From JAQBDA01 sp963709875 (GTDB lineage: Bacteria > Chloroflexota > Anaerolineae > Anaerolineales > UBA4823), in contig CAVPYB010000003.1 in assembly GCA_963709875.1 (NCBI GenBank), positions 496,001 to 560,000 of the forward strand: 64,000 nt of DNA, in the 5' to 3' direction. Under the pieces are notes generated by a model. That model saw only the letters and a list, made by a program, of their open reading frames with translations, was not told the origin of the DNA and made no database searches. How positions within the stretch are numbered: position 1 is the stretch's first letter; the number at the start of each line of letters is the position of its first letter. Shown piece by piece: positions 26,230 to 35,545 of this stretch. The position numbers and the translations under genes were made by a program.

Positions 26230-26357
26230 GCTTCTGCATCTCCATAGGTTTTATCGTCTGTATAAGGTCTGGCGCAGGGTAAATGGTAATTGCCATCCTT
26301 TTTGAATTGACAATCATCGATACTCCTGCACCTGTGTAAAGCCGGTTTTGGTAGAAG

Positions 26358-27374
26358 CTAAGGTTTCGTATCAGCAACCAGTGATTTCTGCATTGCGGTT
26401 ACAGAACCCTCTTCGATATGATGGATCGCTTGCATAGCTGCTGCAGCACCCATTCCAGCGGAGGTGATTACCTGCCGGAAATTAGGATCAGCGACTTCGC
26501 CAGCCGCATACACTCCGGGTACATTGGTATGCATTTTATTATCAACAATTATATAGCCCTGATTATCGATCTCTAACTGCCCTTTGAAGATTTCCGAGTT
26601 TGGTCTGTGACCGATGAAAATAAACAGACCATCAGTCGCATGGTCTCTTCCCTCGCCGCTGATAACATCTTTTAGGCGTAGTGTTTTCAATGCATCCTCA
26701 CCGACTATTTCGGTGACGATCGTGTTCCATTCGAATTTGATCTTGGGATTTTCCATTGCACGGTTTTGCAGGATCGCCCCCGCCCTGAGCTCATCGCGGC
26801 GGTGAATGATGGTCACCGATTTTGCATACCGGGTTAAAAAGATCGCTTCCTCCAGAGCACTGTCACCCCCACCGACCACTGCTACATCTTTATCTTTGAA
26901 GAACCAGCCATCACATGTCGCGCAATAAGATACTCCACGACCGGTGAGCTTCTGCTCTCCGGGAATATTCAAGTGTAATGGTGTTGCCCCGGTTGTGATG
27001 ATCAGCGAGTCAGCCAGATAATTGGTATTATATGTACTTACCAGGAAGGGTGTTTTGCTAAGATCAACCTCGGTTGCAGTATCGAACTCCACCTGCGCAC
27101 CAAATCTCTCGGCTTGCTTCTGAAATTTTTCTACCAGCTCGTTACCCCCCACCCCATCTGGAAAACCGGGATAATTTTCCACTGCGTATGTCAAAGAAAC
27201 CTGACCTCCAAGCTCCATCCCGGTTAATACGACAGGATTTAGATCCGCCCGCGCTGCGTATAATGCAGCGGACAATCCGGCTGGGCCTGATCCAATGATC
27301 AGCATACTGACATGCTTCTCATTGTTTTCAGGTGTGGTTTTACCAAAATCCATTAAGTTGAATTCCATATTCAT
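26358..27374 (-). CDS. trxB: Thioredoxin reductase
   Basis: A 338-residue FAD enzyme that passes electrons from NADPH to thioredoxin. The FAD motif is IIGSGPAGLSAALYAARA. The redox pair is CATC in GVSYCATCDGW. The NADPH motif is VVGGGDSALEEA, followed by the basic HRRDELRA that recognises the phosphate of NADPH. VYAAGEVADPNFRQVITSAG ends the FAD domain. It has about 15 residues before the first strand, slightly longer than E. coli TrxB. All key residues are present. Confidence 0.94.
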   Translation of the reverse strand: MNMEFNLMDFGKTTPENNEKHVSMLIIGSGPAGLSAALYAARADLNPVVLTGMELGGQVSLTYAVENYPGFPDGVGGNELVEKFQKQAERFGAQVEFDTATEVDLSKTPFLVSTYNTNYLADSLIITTGATPLHLNIPGEQKLTGRGVSYCATCDGWFFKDKDVAVVGGGDSALEEAIFLTRYAKSVTIIHRRDELRAGAILQNRAMENPKIKFEWNTIVTEIVGEDALKTLRLKDVISGEGRDHATDGLFIFIGHRPNSEIFKGQLEIDNQGYIIVDNKMHTNVPGVYAAGEVADPNFRQVITSAGMGAAAAMQAIHHIEEGSVTAMQKSLVADTKP

Positions 27375-27490
27375 TCCTTATTCAATTTATTCATCCTGCT
27401 GTTTCGGTGATGCACTCTCTCAATCCGTAGCTCACATTTATATGGATGCGGGGAGAGTTAAAAAGTTGCATTAGAAATGGGTTAATATGC

Positions 27491-28420
27491 TTATCCGGCG
27501 GTCTCAGGCTGTTTAACATACTCCAGCCATTCAGGCGACCGTCTCCCATTTCCATGAACGGTGTCCAGGTAAGCGTTTAAGAGCAGTCTGGTTGTAGGCC
27601 CGACTTTCCCGTCGCCAACTGCCCTGTAATCGATCATCCTTGCTCCGACGATCTCAGCCGCTGTTCCGGTTATGAATACCTCATCGGCTATATACAGCTG
27701 GTCTCGCGTGATGCGTTTCTCTTCGACTGGAATTCCATGATCAACAGCCAGCTGGATGACCGACTCACGGGTGATCCCTTCCAGGATAGTTGCTAGTGGA
27801 GGTGTGTACAGCACACCCTTCCGCAGCATAAATAAATTTTCACCGGTACATTCAGCAACAAATCCTTGTGGGTCGAGTATGACCGCTTCATCATATCCAG
27901 AGCGTAGGGCCAGCGTTTTCACCAGCATGGAATTGGCGTAATTACCAGATATTTTTGCTTTGGACATATTAATATTAGGATGCAGGCGCGTGTAAGAAGA
28001 AACCATCATATGGATGCCTTTTTCGCGGGCATCCATACCCAGGTACGGACCCCATTCCCAGGCTGCGATGGTCACGCGCGGCTTGGAGCGGTCCATATCC
28101 AGCCCCAAGGGTCCATCCAGATACATCACCGGGCGAATATAACATTCTTCGAACCCATTGATTAATATGGTCTTATGAACTGCCAGGCAAAGATCATCAA
28201 CACTGTATTCGAATTCTCTAAACCCTAAAATATGGATAGATTCTATAAAGCGCACAATATGATCGTGCAATCGGAAAACTGCCGGTCCCCGTTCGGTGGC
28301 ATAACAACGAAGTCCTTCAAATACACCCACTCCATAATGTATGGAAGGCGACAGCACGTGGACCGCCGCCTGATCGTAAGGCACGAACTCTCCATCCATC
28401 CAGATTAGTTCGGATTTCAT
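27491..28420 (-). CDS. ilvE: Branched-chain amino acid aminotransferase
   Basis: A 309-residue class IV PLP aminotransferase, last step of Leu, Ile and Val synthesis. It begins WMDGEFVPYDQAAVHVLSPS. The PLP-binding lysine lies in SKAKISGNYANSML (about residue 157). DPQGFVAECTGENLFMLR and EVFITGTAAEIVGARMID are typical. AGGAG precedes the start. It is alone on the leftward strand. D-amino acid aminotransferase and ADC lyase share the fold, but the length and the GEN/TAAE motifs fit IlvE. Confidence 0.92.
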   Translation of the reverse strand: MKSELIWMDGEFVPYDQAAVHVLSPSIHYGVGVFEGLRCYATERGPAVFRLHDHIVRFIESIHILGFREFEYSVDDLCLAVHKTILINGFEECYIRPVMYLDGPLGLDMDRSKPRVTIAAWEWGPYLGMDAREKGIHMMVSSYTRLHPNINMSKAKISGNYANSMLVKTLALRSGYDEAVILDPQGFVAECTGENLFMLRKGVLYTPPLATILEGITRESVIQLAVDHGIPVEEKRITRDQLYIADEVFITGTAAEIVGARMIDYRAVGDGKVGPTTRLLLNAYLDTVHGNGRRSPEWLEYVKQPETAG

Positions 28421-28536
28421 TCATTCACTCCTGATATTGACCGATCTTCCGCCAGGCATGCAATTATTATAATCGATGGCCTGTTACCGGACGATATTAC
28501 GTCTCTATTTGCACAGGGATTTGAGACAGAACGAGT

Positions 28537-30234
28537 TTACGAAGTACTGCGCAGCAGCAGCCAGGTCAGACTCAACAAAGCGATAACCGACAGAACAACC
28601 GAGAGCGCCAACTGCCCGGCCAGGTACATCTGCACAGCCCCGAGAAAGAACGCCGCGAACACAATCCCGATCACGATCTGGCCAATAACCCGCTCCAGCC
28701 GGTTGACTTGCTTCACCAGGTCCGGTGTCTGGACGGCAATCTCACCGCGTTCGATTTTGGTTATCACAGAATTGATCTTCTTTGGGTAAGCGATCAATGC
28801 GGTGACGAAGGTCTGCATCTCTCCTATCCAAAAATCTCGAGAGGAGACAGCCTCTTCGGCAAGCAGTTTCCCAGCATAAGGTGTGATGTGATCCCAAACA
28901 TTAAATTGGGGGTCTAATCCCGTACACATGCCGGACAGGATGCCAACAGCGCGGGCAAGAAAAATAAAATCTTGGGGGATTTGAAACGGCATCGTATATA
29001 GCAGTTCACGGAACTCTCTTGAAAATTCGTGTATCTCTTCAGGACTGATCTGGCTCAGTTCTGTCATGTTCTTACCCCAGAAGTGCTCAAACACACGCGC
29101 TCCAGCTTTTTCCAGCAGTGCAAGGTCTGCGCTGGGCAGAAGAACACCCAACATCTTGTAAGACCGTACCACCCTGGCAGAATCTTGGGTGGCAACACCA
29201 ATAAGCATCTCACGCATACCCTCTCGAGAATTGGGCGGCACTCTTCCCACCATCCCAAAATCTACGAACGTAAGCACCCACGATCCCGCGGGGCGGCTGC
29301 CGCGATCGATGGCTATTCCATCCACGGGGAATACGAATAGATTCCCAGGGTGTGGATCTGCGTGAAAAAAACCATCCTCGAAAATTTGTTTCAGGTAAGT
29401 GTCTAACAGGCGTGACGCAACTTGAGATCGATTTATCCCGGCAGCAGCGATTCGCTCGTAATCGGTAATTTTGATCGCCCAGACGTTCTCCAGGGTCAAT
29501 ACTCTTTGTGTGGTATAGCTCCAGACCACCTTGGGGACGCGTATGCCTGGGTCCTGACGGAAGTTCTCCGCAAAAACCTCCGCGTTCCTGCCTTCGGCCA
29601 GGTAATCGATTTCTTCATACAGGATACGTTCGAACTCATCGATCAGAGCTGGTACATCTGCTCGCCGTCGAATTGGTGGATACCTACTCAACCAGCTGCC
29701 GACTGTCCTCAGAGCAGCGAGATCGGTCTCGATGATATTTTCGATATTCGGACGCTGAACTTTTACAACAACGTCAGTGATCTCAGGTTGGTCTGGAGCA
29801 GATCCCACAAAGGCGTCACTGTCGATAAGTTGCGCACGATGTACCTGACCCAAGGATGCAGCCGCCAGTGGCTCATGATCGAATTCTTTGAATATTCCCG
29901 ATAAAGGACGACCAAACTCTTCCTCAACGACCTTGCGGATATCATAGAAATCCACCGCAGGCACTTCATCCTGCAGCCCTTGCAGTTCATCGGTGAATTC
30001 TGGTGGCAGAACATCAACTCGGGTTGAGAGGAATTGACCGACCTTGATCAGCACACCCCCCATCTGTACGGCCAGCATGCGGAAAGCTATTGCACTTTTT
30101 CGAACACGATCCGACCTTGTCCTGCGTGACCAGTTCCGGAAACCAATTCTTGGGAGGACTAAGTCCCAAAATATCAATCCTGACAATACTCGTGCGAAGA
30201 AAAAAACGATCCGGCGATAGCGTGCGCGTAGCAT
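28537..30234 (-). CDS. UbiB/AarF (ABC1) family kinase-like protein
   Basis: A 565-residue protein. It has the diagnostic KVGQFLSTRVDVLPPEF loop (KxGQ), EEFGRPLSGIFKEFDHEPLAAASLGQVH (A-rich loop), VVVKVQRPN (invariant Lys), FHADPHPGNLF and FVDFGMVGRV. Two hydrophobic segments at the C-terminus (residues about 520-562) anchor it in the membrane. Family members bind nucleotides and support quinone or lipid biosynthesis; the reaction is uncertain. The ATG is only nine bases after a TATAAT box (30249-30244), so its message is probably nearly leaderless. Confidence 0.88.
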   Translation of the reverse strand: MLRARYRRIVFFFARVLSGLIFWDLVLPRIGFRNWSRRTRSDRVRKSAIAFRMLAVQMGGVLIKVGQFLSTRVDVLPPEFTDELQGLQDEVPAVDFYDIRKVVEEEFGRPLSGIFKEFDHEPLAAASLGQVHRAQLIDSDAFVGSAPDQPEITDVVVKVQRPNIENIIETDLAALRTVGSWLSRYPPIRRRADVPALIDEFERILYEEIDYLAEGRNAEVFAENFRQDPGIRVPKVVWSYTTQRVLTLENVWAIKITDYERIAAAGINRSQVASRLLDTYLKQIFEDGFFHADPHPGNLFVFPVDGIAIDRGSRPAGSWVLTFVDFGMVGRVPPNSREGMREMLIGVATQDSARVVRSYKMLGVLLPSADLALLEKAGARVFEHFWGKNMTELSQISPEEIHEFSREFRELLYTMPFQIPQDFIFLARAVGILSGMCTGLDPQFNVWDHITPYAGKLLAEEAVSSRDFWIGEMQTFVTALIAYPKKINSVITKIERGEIAVQTPDLVKQVNRLERVIGQIVIGIVFAAFFLGAVQMYLAGQLALSVVLSVIALLSLTWLLLRSTS

Positions 30235-30243
30235 TCCGCAATG

Positions 30244-30249
30244 ATTATA
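30244..30249 (-). promoter_or_regulatory. -10 box of the UbiB-like gene, near-leaderless start
   Basis: The complement of 30244-30249 is TATAAT, nine bases from ATG 30234. Transcription should begin two or three bases before the start codon, leaving no room for a ribosome-binding site. Confidence 0.5.
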
Positions 30250-30365
30250 CCTCGCCTACCTGCGAATCTTCGATGGAGGTTCACCAGCGGAAGCGAAATG
30301 GGAAAACCTCCAACTGGCTACACAAGTATCGGTAGCGCAAATCTACCGTTGATTAGAAGAAAGTT

Positions 30366-31082
30366 ATGGTATCCTACCTGCTGGTTATGATGGATGACAA
30401 AGACATTGCCCGCTTATATGCAGGCTTCCATTCACCGATTTCCGTCCTGGATTGTGGGGGGAAGTGTTCTCCGTACAATGACCGAGGTGTGCCTTTCTGC
30501 TGCGATACGAGCCTTATGGTCCCCACCGCTTATCGGAGCGAATGGGAATTCCTGCAAACCCATACTGACCTCTGGCATCAATGGCAGGGGCGAACGGAGG
30601 CGGAAACAAAGCGCCTGCAGGATATGACCCCCGTCAATCAAGTCTTGATCGAATGCAAAGGACACCTGCTCTGCCAGAGAGAGTTCCGCTCGATCTCTTG
30701 CCGTGCTTTTCCTTTCTTTCCATATCATTCGGGCGATGGCAGGTTCTTAGGCTTATCGTACTACTGGGAATATGAAGACCGCTGCTGGGTGATCAGCAAC
30801 TTGGATGTGATCACGACAAATTATTTGCGAGAGTTCATCAGTGCCTACGAGATCGTCTTGCGCAGCTTCCCAGATGAGGAGAAAAATTTCATCTATCATT
30901 CCCAGGTGATGCGTAAGAAGTATAAAAAACAAGGCAGGACGATCGTACTCCTGCATAGGAACCGCAGCTATTACAAAATTTCCCCGCATAACGAACGCAA
31001 AAGGCGCATCAAACCCGAACAACTGCCTAAATTCGGCAATTATAAACTCAGTGCCGCTCTACCCTTCTCAGACGAAAGATAG
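30366..31082 (+). CDS. Cysteine-cluster protein, YkgJ-like, function unknown
   Basis: A 238-residue protein. The first third contains LDCGGKCSPYNDRGVPFCCDTS and later CKGHLLCQ, RSISCRAFPFFPY. The Cys spacing recalls the YkgJ zinc- or iron-chelating cluster, but with longer gaps, so the match is loose. The rest is basic and aromatic (VMRKKYKKQGRTIVLLHRNR). ATG 30366 follows GAAGAAAG; ATG 30387 is an alternative. The DUF4032 gene follows after 12 bases, suggesting a two-gene unit that may work together. No catalytic role can be assigned. Confidence 0.65.
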   Translation: MVSYLLVMMDDKDIARLYAGFHSPISVLDCGGKCSPYNDRGVPFCCDTSLMVPTAYRSEWEFLQTHTDLWHQWQGRTEAETKRLQDMTPVNQVLIECKGHLLCQREFRSISCRAFPFFPYHSGDGRFLGLSYYWEYEDRCWVISNLDVITTNYLREFISAYEIVLRSFPDEEKNFIYHSQVMRKKYKKQGRTIVLLHRNRSYYKISPHNERKRRIKPEQLPKFGNYKLSAALPFSDER

Positions 31083-31094
31083 CTGATACATCCT

Positions 31095-32291
31095 TTGGAC
31101 ACAGCATATACATCGACGATCAAATCCGGTCATCCAGACTTCTCTGACCTGCCCTGGCACTTGCCGTTAGCTTCCTGGAGCGGCGTGTGCGAGCGGTTGG
31201 AAGAAGTACCCAGAGGGGTTTCTCGACATACCGTAGCGTTCGTGAATTATGCCAACGTGTTATATTCCCTCAAAGAGATGCCATCTGAAACCGTTGAGAT
31301 GGAATATACCAATCTGACCAGGCTGGAGGAGCTGAAGCTTCCGGCAGTCTCACCTGTGGGGTACGTCATGAAGCCCGGCGGGATCAGGCCCCTGGGGGTG
31401 TTGATTACCCGCTACCTGGAATTCTCTATCCCATTCCGTTCCCTATTTATCGGCACCAGGCTCGTGCAATACCGGAAGCATCTGCTGGATGCCATTGCCG
31501 GTCTTATGGTTCAGCTGCATCTGGCGGATGTTTACTGGGGGGATTGCTCGCTTTCTAACACACTCTTCCGCCGGGATGCCGGCGCGCTTCAGGCATACCT
31601 GGTCGATGCAGAGACGGCAGAAGTCAACACAGAGCAGGATATCTCTCCCAGGCTTCGCCATGATGACCTGATGATCATGGAAGACAATATATCTGGTGAG
31701 CTGGCAGACCTGGCAGCCGAGGGTCTGCTTCAAGACGAAGTCCCCCACTCGGATGCCGGCAGTTATATCCGACTGCGTTATCAGAGGTTATGGGAGGAAA
31801 TCACAGTTGAGCAGGTTATCAATCCATCGGAACACTACCGAATACAGGAAAGGATCAGGGCACTTAACGACCTTGGATTCTCCGTAGGCGATGTTGCACT
31901 GCGGAACACACACGAAGGGGATCAGCTTCGTCTGCGAGTAATCGTTACAGACAGGAACTTCCACCACGACCAGCTTCAGACGCTGACCGGGATCGAAGCC
32001 GAAGAGAGACAGGCACAAAAGATGATGAATGAGATCCAGGAACTCAAAGCCTCACTCTCACAGGACAACAATCGCAGCGTCTCACTTAGCGCGGCTGCTT
32101 ATCACTGGTTGAAATCCAAATATGAGCCTACACTGGTACGGATGGAGCCGGTTGTGAAGCCAGATTTCGACCCCGCTGAACGCTACTGCCAGGTACTTGA
32201 ACATAAATGGTATTTATCTGAGAAGGCCAGGCGCGATGTTGGCCATATCACGGCTGTCGATGACTACCTGGAAAATATCGCCAATCTATAA
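31095..32291 (+). CDS. DUF4032 protein with kinase-like fold
   Basis: A 398-residue protein. Residues about 12-190 include LPWHLPLASW, HTVAFVNYANVLYSLKEMPS, VGYVMKP, LITRYLEFSIPFRSLF and HLADVYWGDCSLSNTLF. These recall the ATP-binding lobe and the catalytic HGD-like loop (WGDCSLSN) of lipopolysaccharide-kinase-type enzymes, followed by AYLVDAETAEV in place of DFG. The later half matches the DUF4032 domain as I know it. TTG 31095 is the start used here; a ribosome site is not obvious. Substrate unknown. It is paired with the cysteine-cluster gene upstream. Confidence 0.75.
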   Translation: MDTAYTSTIKSGHPDFSDLPWHLPLASWSGVCERLEEVPRGVSRHTVAFVNYANVLYSLKEMPSETVEMEYTNLTRLEELKLPAVSPVGYVMKPGGIRPLGVLITRYLEFSIPFRSLFIGTRLVQYRKHLLDAIAGLMVQLHLADVYWGDCSLSNTLFRRDAGALQAYLVDAETAEVNTEQDISPRLRHDDLMIMEDNISGELADLAAEGLLQDEVPHSDAGSYIRLRYQRLWEEITVEQVINPSEHYRIQERIRALNDLGFSVGDVALRNTHEGDQLRLRVIVTDRNFHHDQLQTLTGIEAEERQAQKMMNEIQELKASLSQDNNRSVSLSAAAYHWLKSKYEPTLVRMEPVVKPDFDPAERYCQVLEHKWYLSEKARRDVGHITAVDDYLENIANL

Positions 32292-32443
32292 ATCAGACAA
32301 CTTGCAATTCTGGAAGCCCCGGATAGCCAATCTGCGGTTATAAAGTGGGAGACAATGTCCTTGCCGGCATATCTCGACCTCAGATGCCGTCAACCCCAGA
32401 GGGATAGTTTTACTCTGGGTAATTACCACTATCCCGGGATGAT

Positions 32444-35400
32444 ATGAAAGCAGCCCGACCTCTGCACAGATCGCTCCCTAATATGCTGCTCTCTATATTG
32501 GTAGGTGCAGCCTATCTGCTGATCATCAGCGGAGCTGCAATATTACTTATTGGGCTGGACGTGGGAGTATCCCCTTGGCTGATCGGTCTGATATGGGCAT
32601 TGTTGGCTACTGGAGTACTTCCGGTCCATAATCGGATCAAAGGGAATTTCGACTCTGCCCAGATGTTGGATCGGGGTGGAGCTACTATCCAGGAATTGCC
32701 TGCGGCTGGTATTGAGCTGGGCAAAGATACAGATGTCCAAACCACCGCCAGGCATTTCCAGAAGCTGGTAGCCCAATCGTATTCACCGGCACTGATCCAT
32801 TTATTTATCTATAACCCGGTCAGCAATCAATATACAGCTATGCCCTACCCGGGCGAGCGCCCTACTTCTGATCTGCGCTTTCCACTCCTAAGTCCATTTG
32901 TCCAATACATGAACGCGAAACTCGAACCACTTGAAATATCGGTGGAAAGTTCAATTCCCGAAGAACTGAAGGGTGAATACCCACGGCTGGCACTACTCGA
33001 TGCAGTGCTCTTTCTGCCGCTTCCGGGACAGAAAGACCTGGTCGGCTGGCTGGCACTTGGTGCGCGTAAATTCCGTAGAGTCTACACCCCGCAGGATATA
33101 TCCAGGTTGGAGTCTTTATGCGGTCAGGCAGCGGTCGCAATCGAGCGCTCCCAGGTGATCTCAAATCTGGAGCGTCGGGTTCGCGAGATGGACGTGCTCA
33201 CTCGTATCGCTCAAGGAGTGAATATCACTCTTGAATTTGACAATATTTTAGAGCTTATCTATGCCCAAACTAACCTGATTATCCCTTCAGTCGATTTTAG
33301 GATCACGCTTCGCAACCCCATTGATGGAAAACACTTCCATGCGTTCTATTTGGAAGACGATGAACGGCTGGCACATAATGAGAACATCAATATCCCCTCT
33401 AGAAGTGGGTTGGAAGAGATCGTTATCCATAACCAGCAAGTGATCATTACCACAGATTATTCTTCTGAAAGCCGAAAATATGGCGTTTTTCCGAATACAC
33501 CCGGTGTATACGCATGGATGGGGGTACCATTGAACGCCGGGAGTGAGACGATTGGCGCTATCACACTGGGAAGTCGCGACCCATCGATTTTATATACCCC
33601 CAGACAGAGCGAAATGCTTCAAGCAATCTCGGACCTGGCTGCCGGTGCTATTGTCAAGACCCAGCTGCTTTCCGAGTCCGAGAGACGCGCCCGCCAGCTA
33701 GCAAAACTCAATGAGGTCGGTCGCAGCCTGACCTCTACTCTGGATCTCAACCCACTGCTCAACAGGATTATGAACAGCGCTGTAGAGATTTTGAATTGCG
33801 AAGCTGGCAGCCTGATCATGATCGATGAGAATACTCGCGAACTGGTCTTCAAAGTAACTGTTGGGCCAACTGCTAGCGACATCTCCGATACACGTCTGCC
33901 GCCGGGCACAGGGCTGGTTGGGCAGGTCGCTGAGACCGGACAGCCTGTAATGCTTAATAACGCTGAGGATCTGCAGAATTGGATTGATGAAGCCGACCGG
34001 CAGACTGGCTTCCTGACCCGGGATTTCCTCGCTGTGCCGATGAAGGTGAAAGAATCGACGATTGGCGTGATCGAGGTAATTAATAAATTGGATGGAGCCC
34101 CATTTACCCAGGATGATCTCGAGGTACTGTCTACTTTTACAAGCCAGGCTGCGATATCGGTTGAGAACGCCAGGTTATACACACAAACCGATGAAGCTCT
34201 GAGCGCCAGATTAGAAGAGATGTCCGTCATGCAGCGTATCGATCGCGAACTAAATACGAGTCTGGATGCTGAACGCACGATGCGCATCACCTTGGATTGG
34301 TCGCTTAATTACTCGAACACCGAAACAGGATTGATTGGCTTTATCGGCAAGGATGAGAGCCAGGATGCGATGAACATCCAGGTAATCGCATCTTCAGGCT
34401 TGGAAGATATCCTTTTCAATAGACCCTCCAAGGTGAAAGCCGTCGATACCCAAAAGGTCGTTGATATTACGAGAATACCGGCTGTCATCTCTGCCATTGA
34501 TGGTGGTCAACCCACCCTGAGCAAAAACAGAAATAATCTATATTCACAGACGACCAGCGCGGAGGAGATCGCCGGGAGCATAAGCAATACAACAGACAAT
34601 GTCTTTCTGCTTGATGGCTCGCTCTCTCAGGTGGTCGTCCCCATCCGCCGGAAGACAGATGTCATCGGTCTGATCCTCCTGGAGAGCCAGGCGGAAGAGA
34701 ATTTTTCAGACGATGCGATAACATTTCTCACCCGGCTAAGTGACCATGCAGCAATTGCTATTTCCAACGCCCTGCTTTACGCCGACTTACAAACAGCAAA
34801 TATTGCCAAGAGTGAGTTTGTCTCTCTGGTCTCCCATGAACTAAAAACCCCGATGACTTCAATTCGTGGGTACACGGATCTGCTTGCACAAGAAACAGTA
34901 GGACCGGTCAACGAGATCCAGCACAACTTCTTGAATACAATCCGCTCCAATGTCAACCGTATGGCAAATCTGGTGTCCGATCTGGCAGATGTATCCCGCA
35001 TCGAAGCCGGGCGGATGCGGCTGGAATTTGGGTCTGTGTCAATGGCAAATATCGTCGATGAGGTATCCAATTCGGTCCAGGCGCAGCTGGCAGAAAAAGA
35101 TCAGAGCTTAAGCCTGGATGTTCCGGAGCACATACCCAATGTATGGGGGGACTACAACCGGCTGATCCAGGTCATGAACAACCTGATGAGCAACGCTATC
35201 AAGTACACGCCCCAACACGGGAGGATCAGTGTTTCCTGCCAGGTCACTGAGAATACCTGGGACGCAGAGGGAGCGCCCCAGGTGATACTTGTTTCCGTAA
35301 CGGACTCTGGGTTTGGTATATCTTCGGAAGACAATGCAAAGATATTCCATAAATTTTTCCGCTCCGGAGACCAAAATGTCAGGGATGTACCGGGTACTGG

Positions 35401-35521
35401 ATTGGGGTTGAACATCACCCGCCATCTCGTGGAAATGCAGGGTGGTCAGATATGGTTTGACAGCGAGCATGGCAAAGGCAGTACATTCTCCTTTACCGTC
35501 CCGGTCTCGGCAACAGGTTAA
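32444..35521 (+). CDS. Membrane sensor histidine kinase with several GAF domains
   Basis: A 1025-residue two-component sensor. Two transmembrane helices lie at residues about 15-60. Roughly four GAF-like domains follow (about 90-235, 255-400, 415-575 and 590-775). GAF domains bind small ligands or chromophores. A dimerisation/phosphoacceptor helix has VSHELKTPMTSIRGYTDLL (His about residue 800). The ATPase domain shows NNLMSNAIKYTPQ, VTDSGFGI, FHKFFR and GTGLGLNI. No response regulator gene is adjacent. A broken FIST-domain gene follows 24 bases later and was probably its co-sensor. Confidence 0.88.
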   Translation: MKAARPLHRSLPNMLLSILVGAAYLLIISGAAILLIGLDVGVSPWLIGLIWALLATGVLPVHNRIKGNFDSAQMLDRGGATIQELPAAGIELGKDTDVQTTARHFQKLVAQSYSPALIHLFIYNPVSNQYTAMPYPGERPTSDLRFPLLSPFVQYMNAKLEPLEISVESSIPEELKGEYPRLALLDAVLFLPLPGQKDLVGWLALGARKFRRVYTPQDISRLESLCGQAAVAIERSQVISNLERRVREMDVLTRIAQGVNITLEFDNILELIYAQTNLIIPSVDFRITLRNPIDGKHFHAFYLEDDERLAHNENINIPSRSGLEEIVIHNQQVIITTDYSSESRKYGVFPNTPGVYAWMGVPLNAGSETIGAITLGSRDPSILYTPRQSEMLQAISDLAAGAIVKTQLLSESERRARQLAKLNEVGRSLTSTLDLNPLLNRIMNSAVEILNCEAGSLIMIDENTRELVFKVTVGPTASDISDTRLPPGTGLVGQVAETGQPVMLNNAEDLQNWIDEADRQTGFLTRDFLAVPMKVKESTIGVIEVINKLDGAPFTQDDLEVLSTFTSQAAISVENARLYTQTDEALSARLEEMSVMQRIDRELNTSLDAERTMRITLDWSLNYSNTETGLIGFIGKDESQDAMNIQVIASSGLEDILFNRPSKVKAVDTQKVVDITRIPAVISAIDGGQPTLSKNRNNLYSQTTSAEEIAGSISNTTDNVFLLDGSLSQVVVPIRRKTDVIGLILLESQAEENFSDDAITFLTRLSDHAAIAISNALLYADLQTANIAKSEFVSLVSHELKTPMTSIRGYTDLLAQETVGPVNEIQHNFLNTIRSNVNRMANLVSDLADVSRIEAGRMRLEFGSVSMANIVDEVSNSVQAQLAEKDQSLSLDVPEHIPNVWGDYNRLIQVMNNLMSNAIKYTPQHGRISVSCQVTENTWDAEGAPQVILVSVTDSGFGISSEDNAKIFHKFFRSGDQNVRDVPGTGLGLNITRHLVEMQGGQIWFDSEHGKGSTFSFTVPVSATG

Positions 35522-35545
35522 CCCAACTATTCGGAAAGAATTGTA

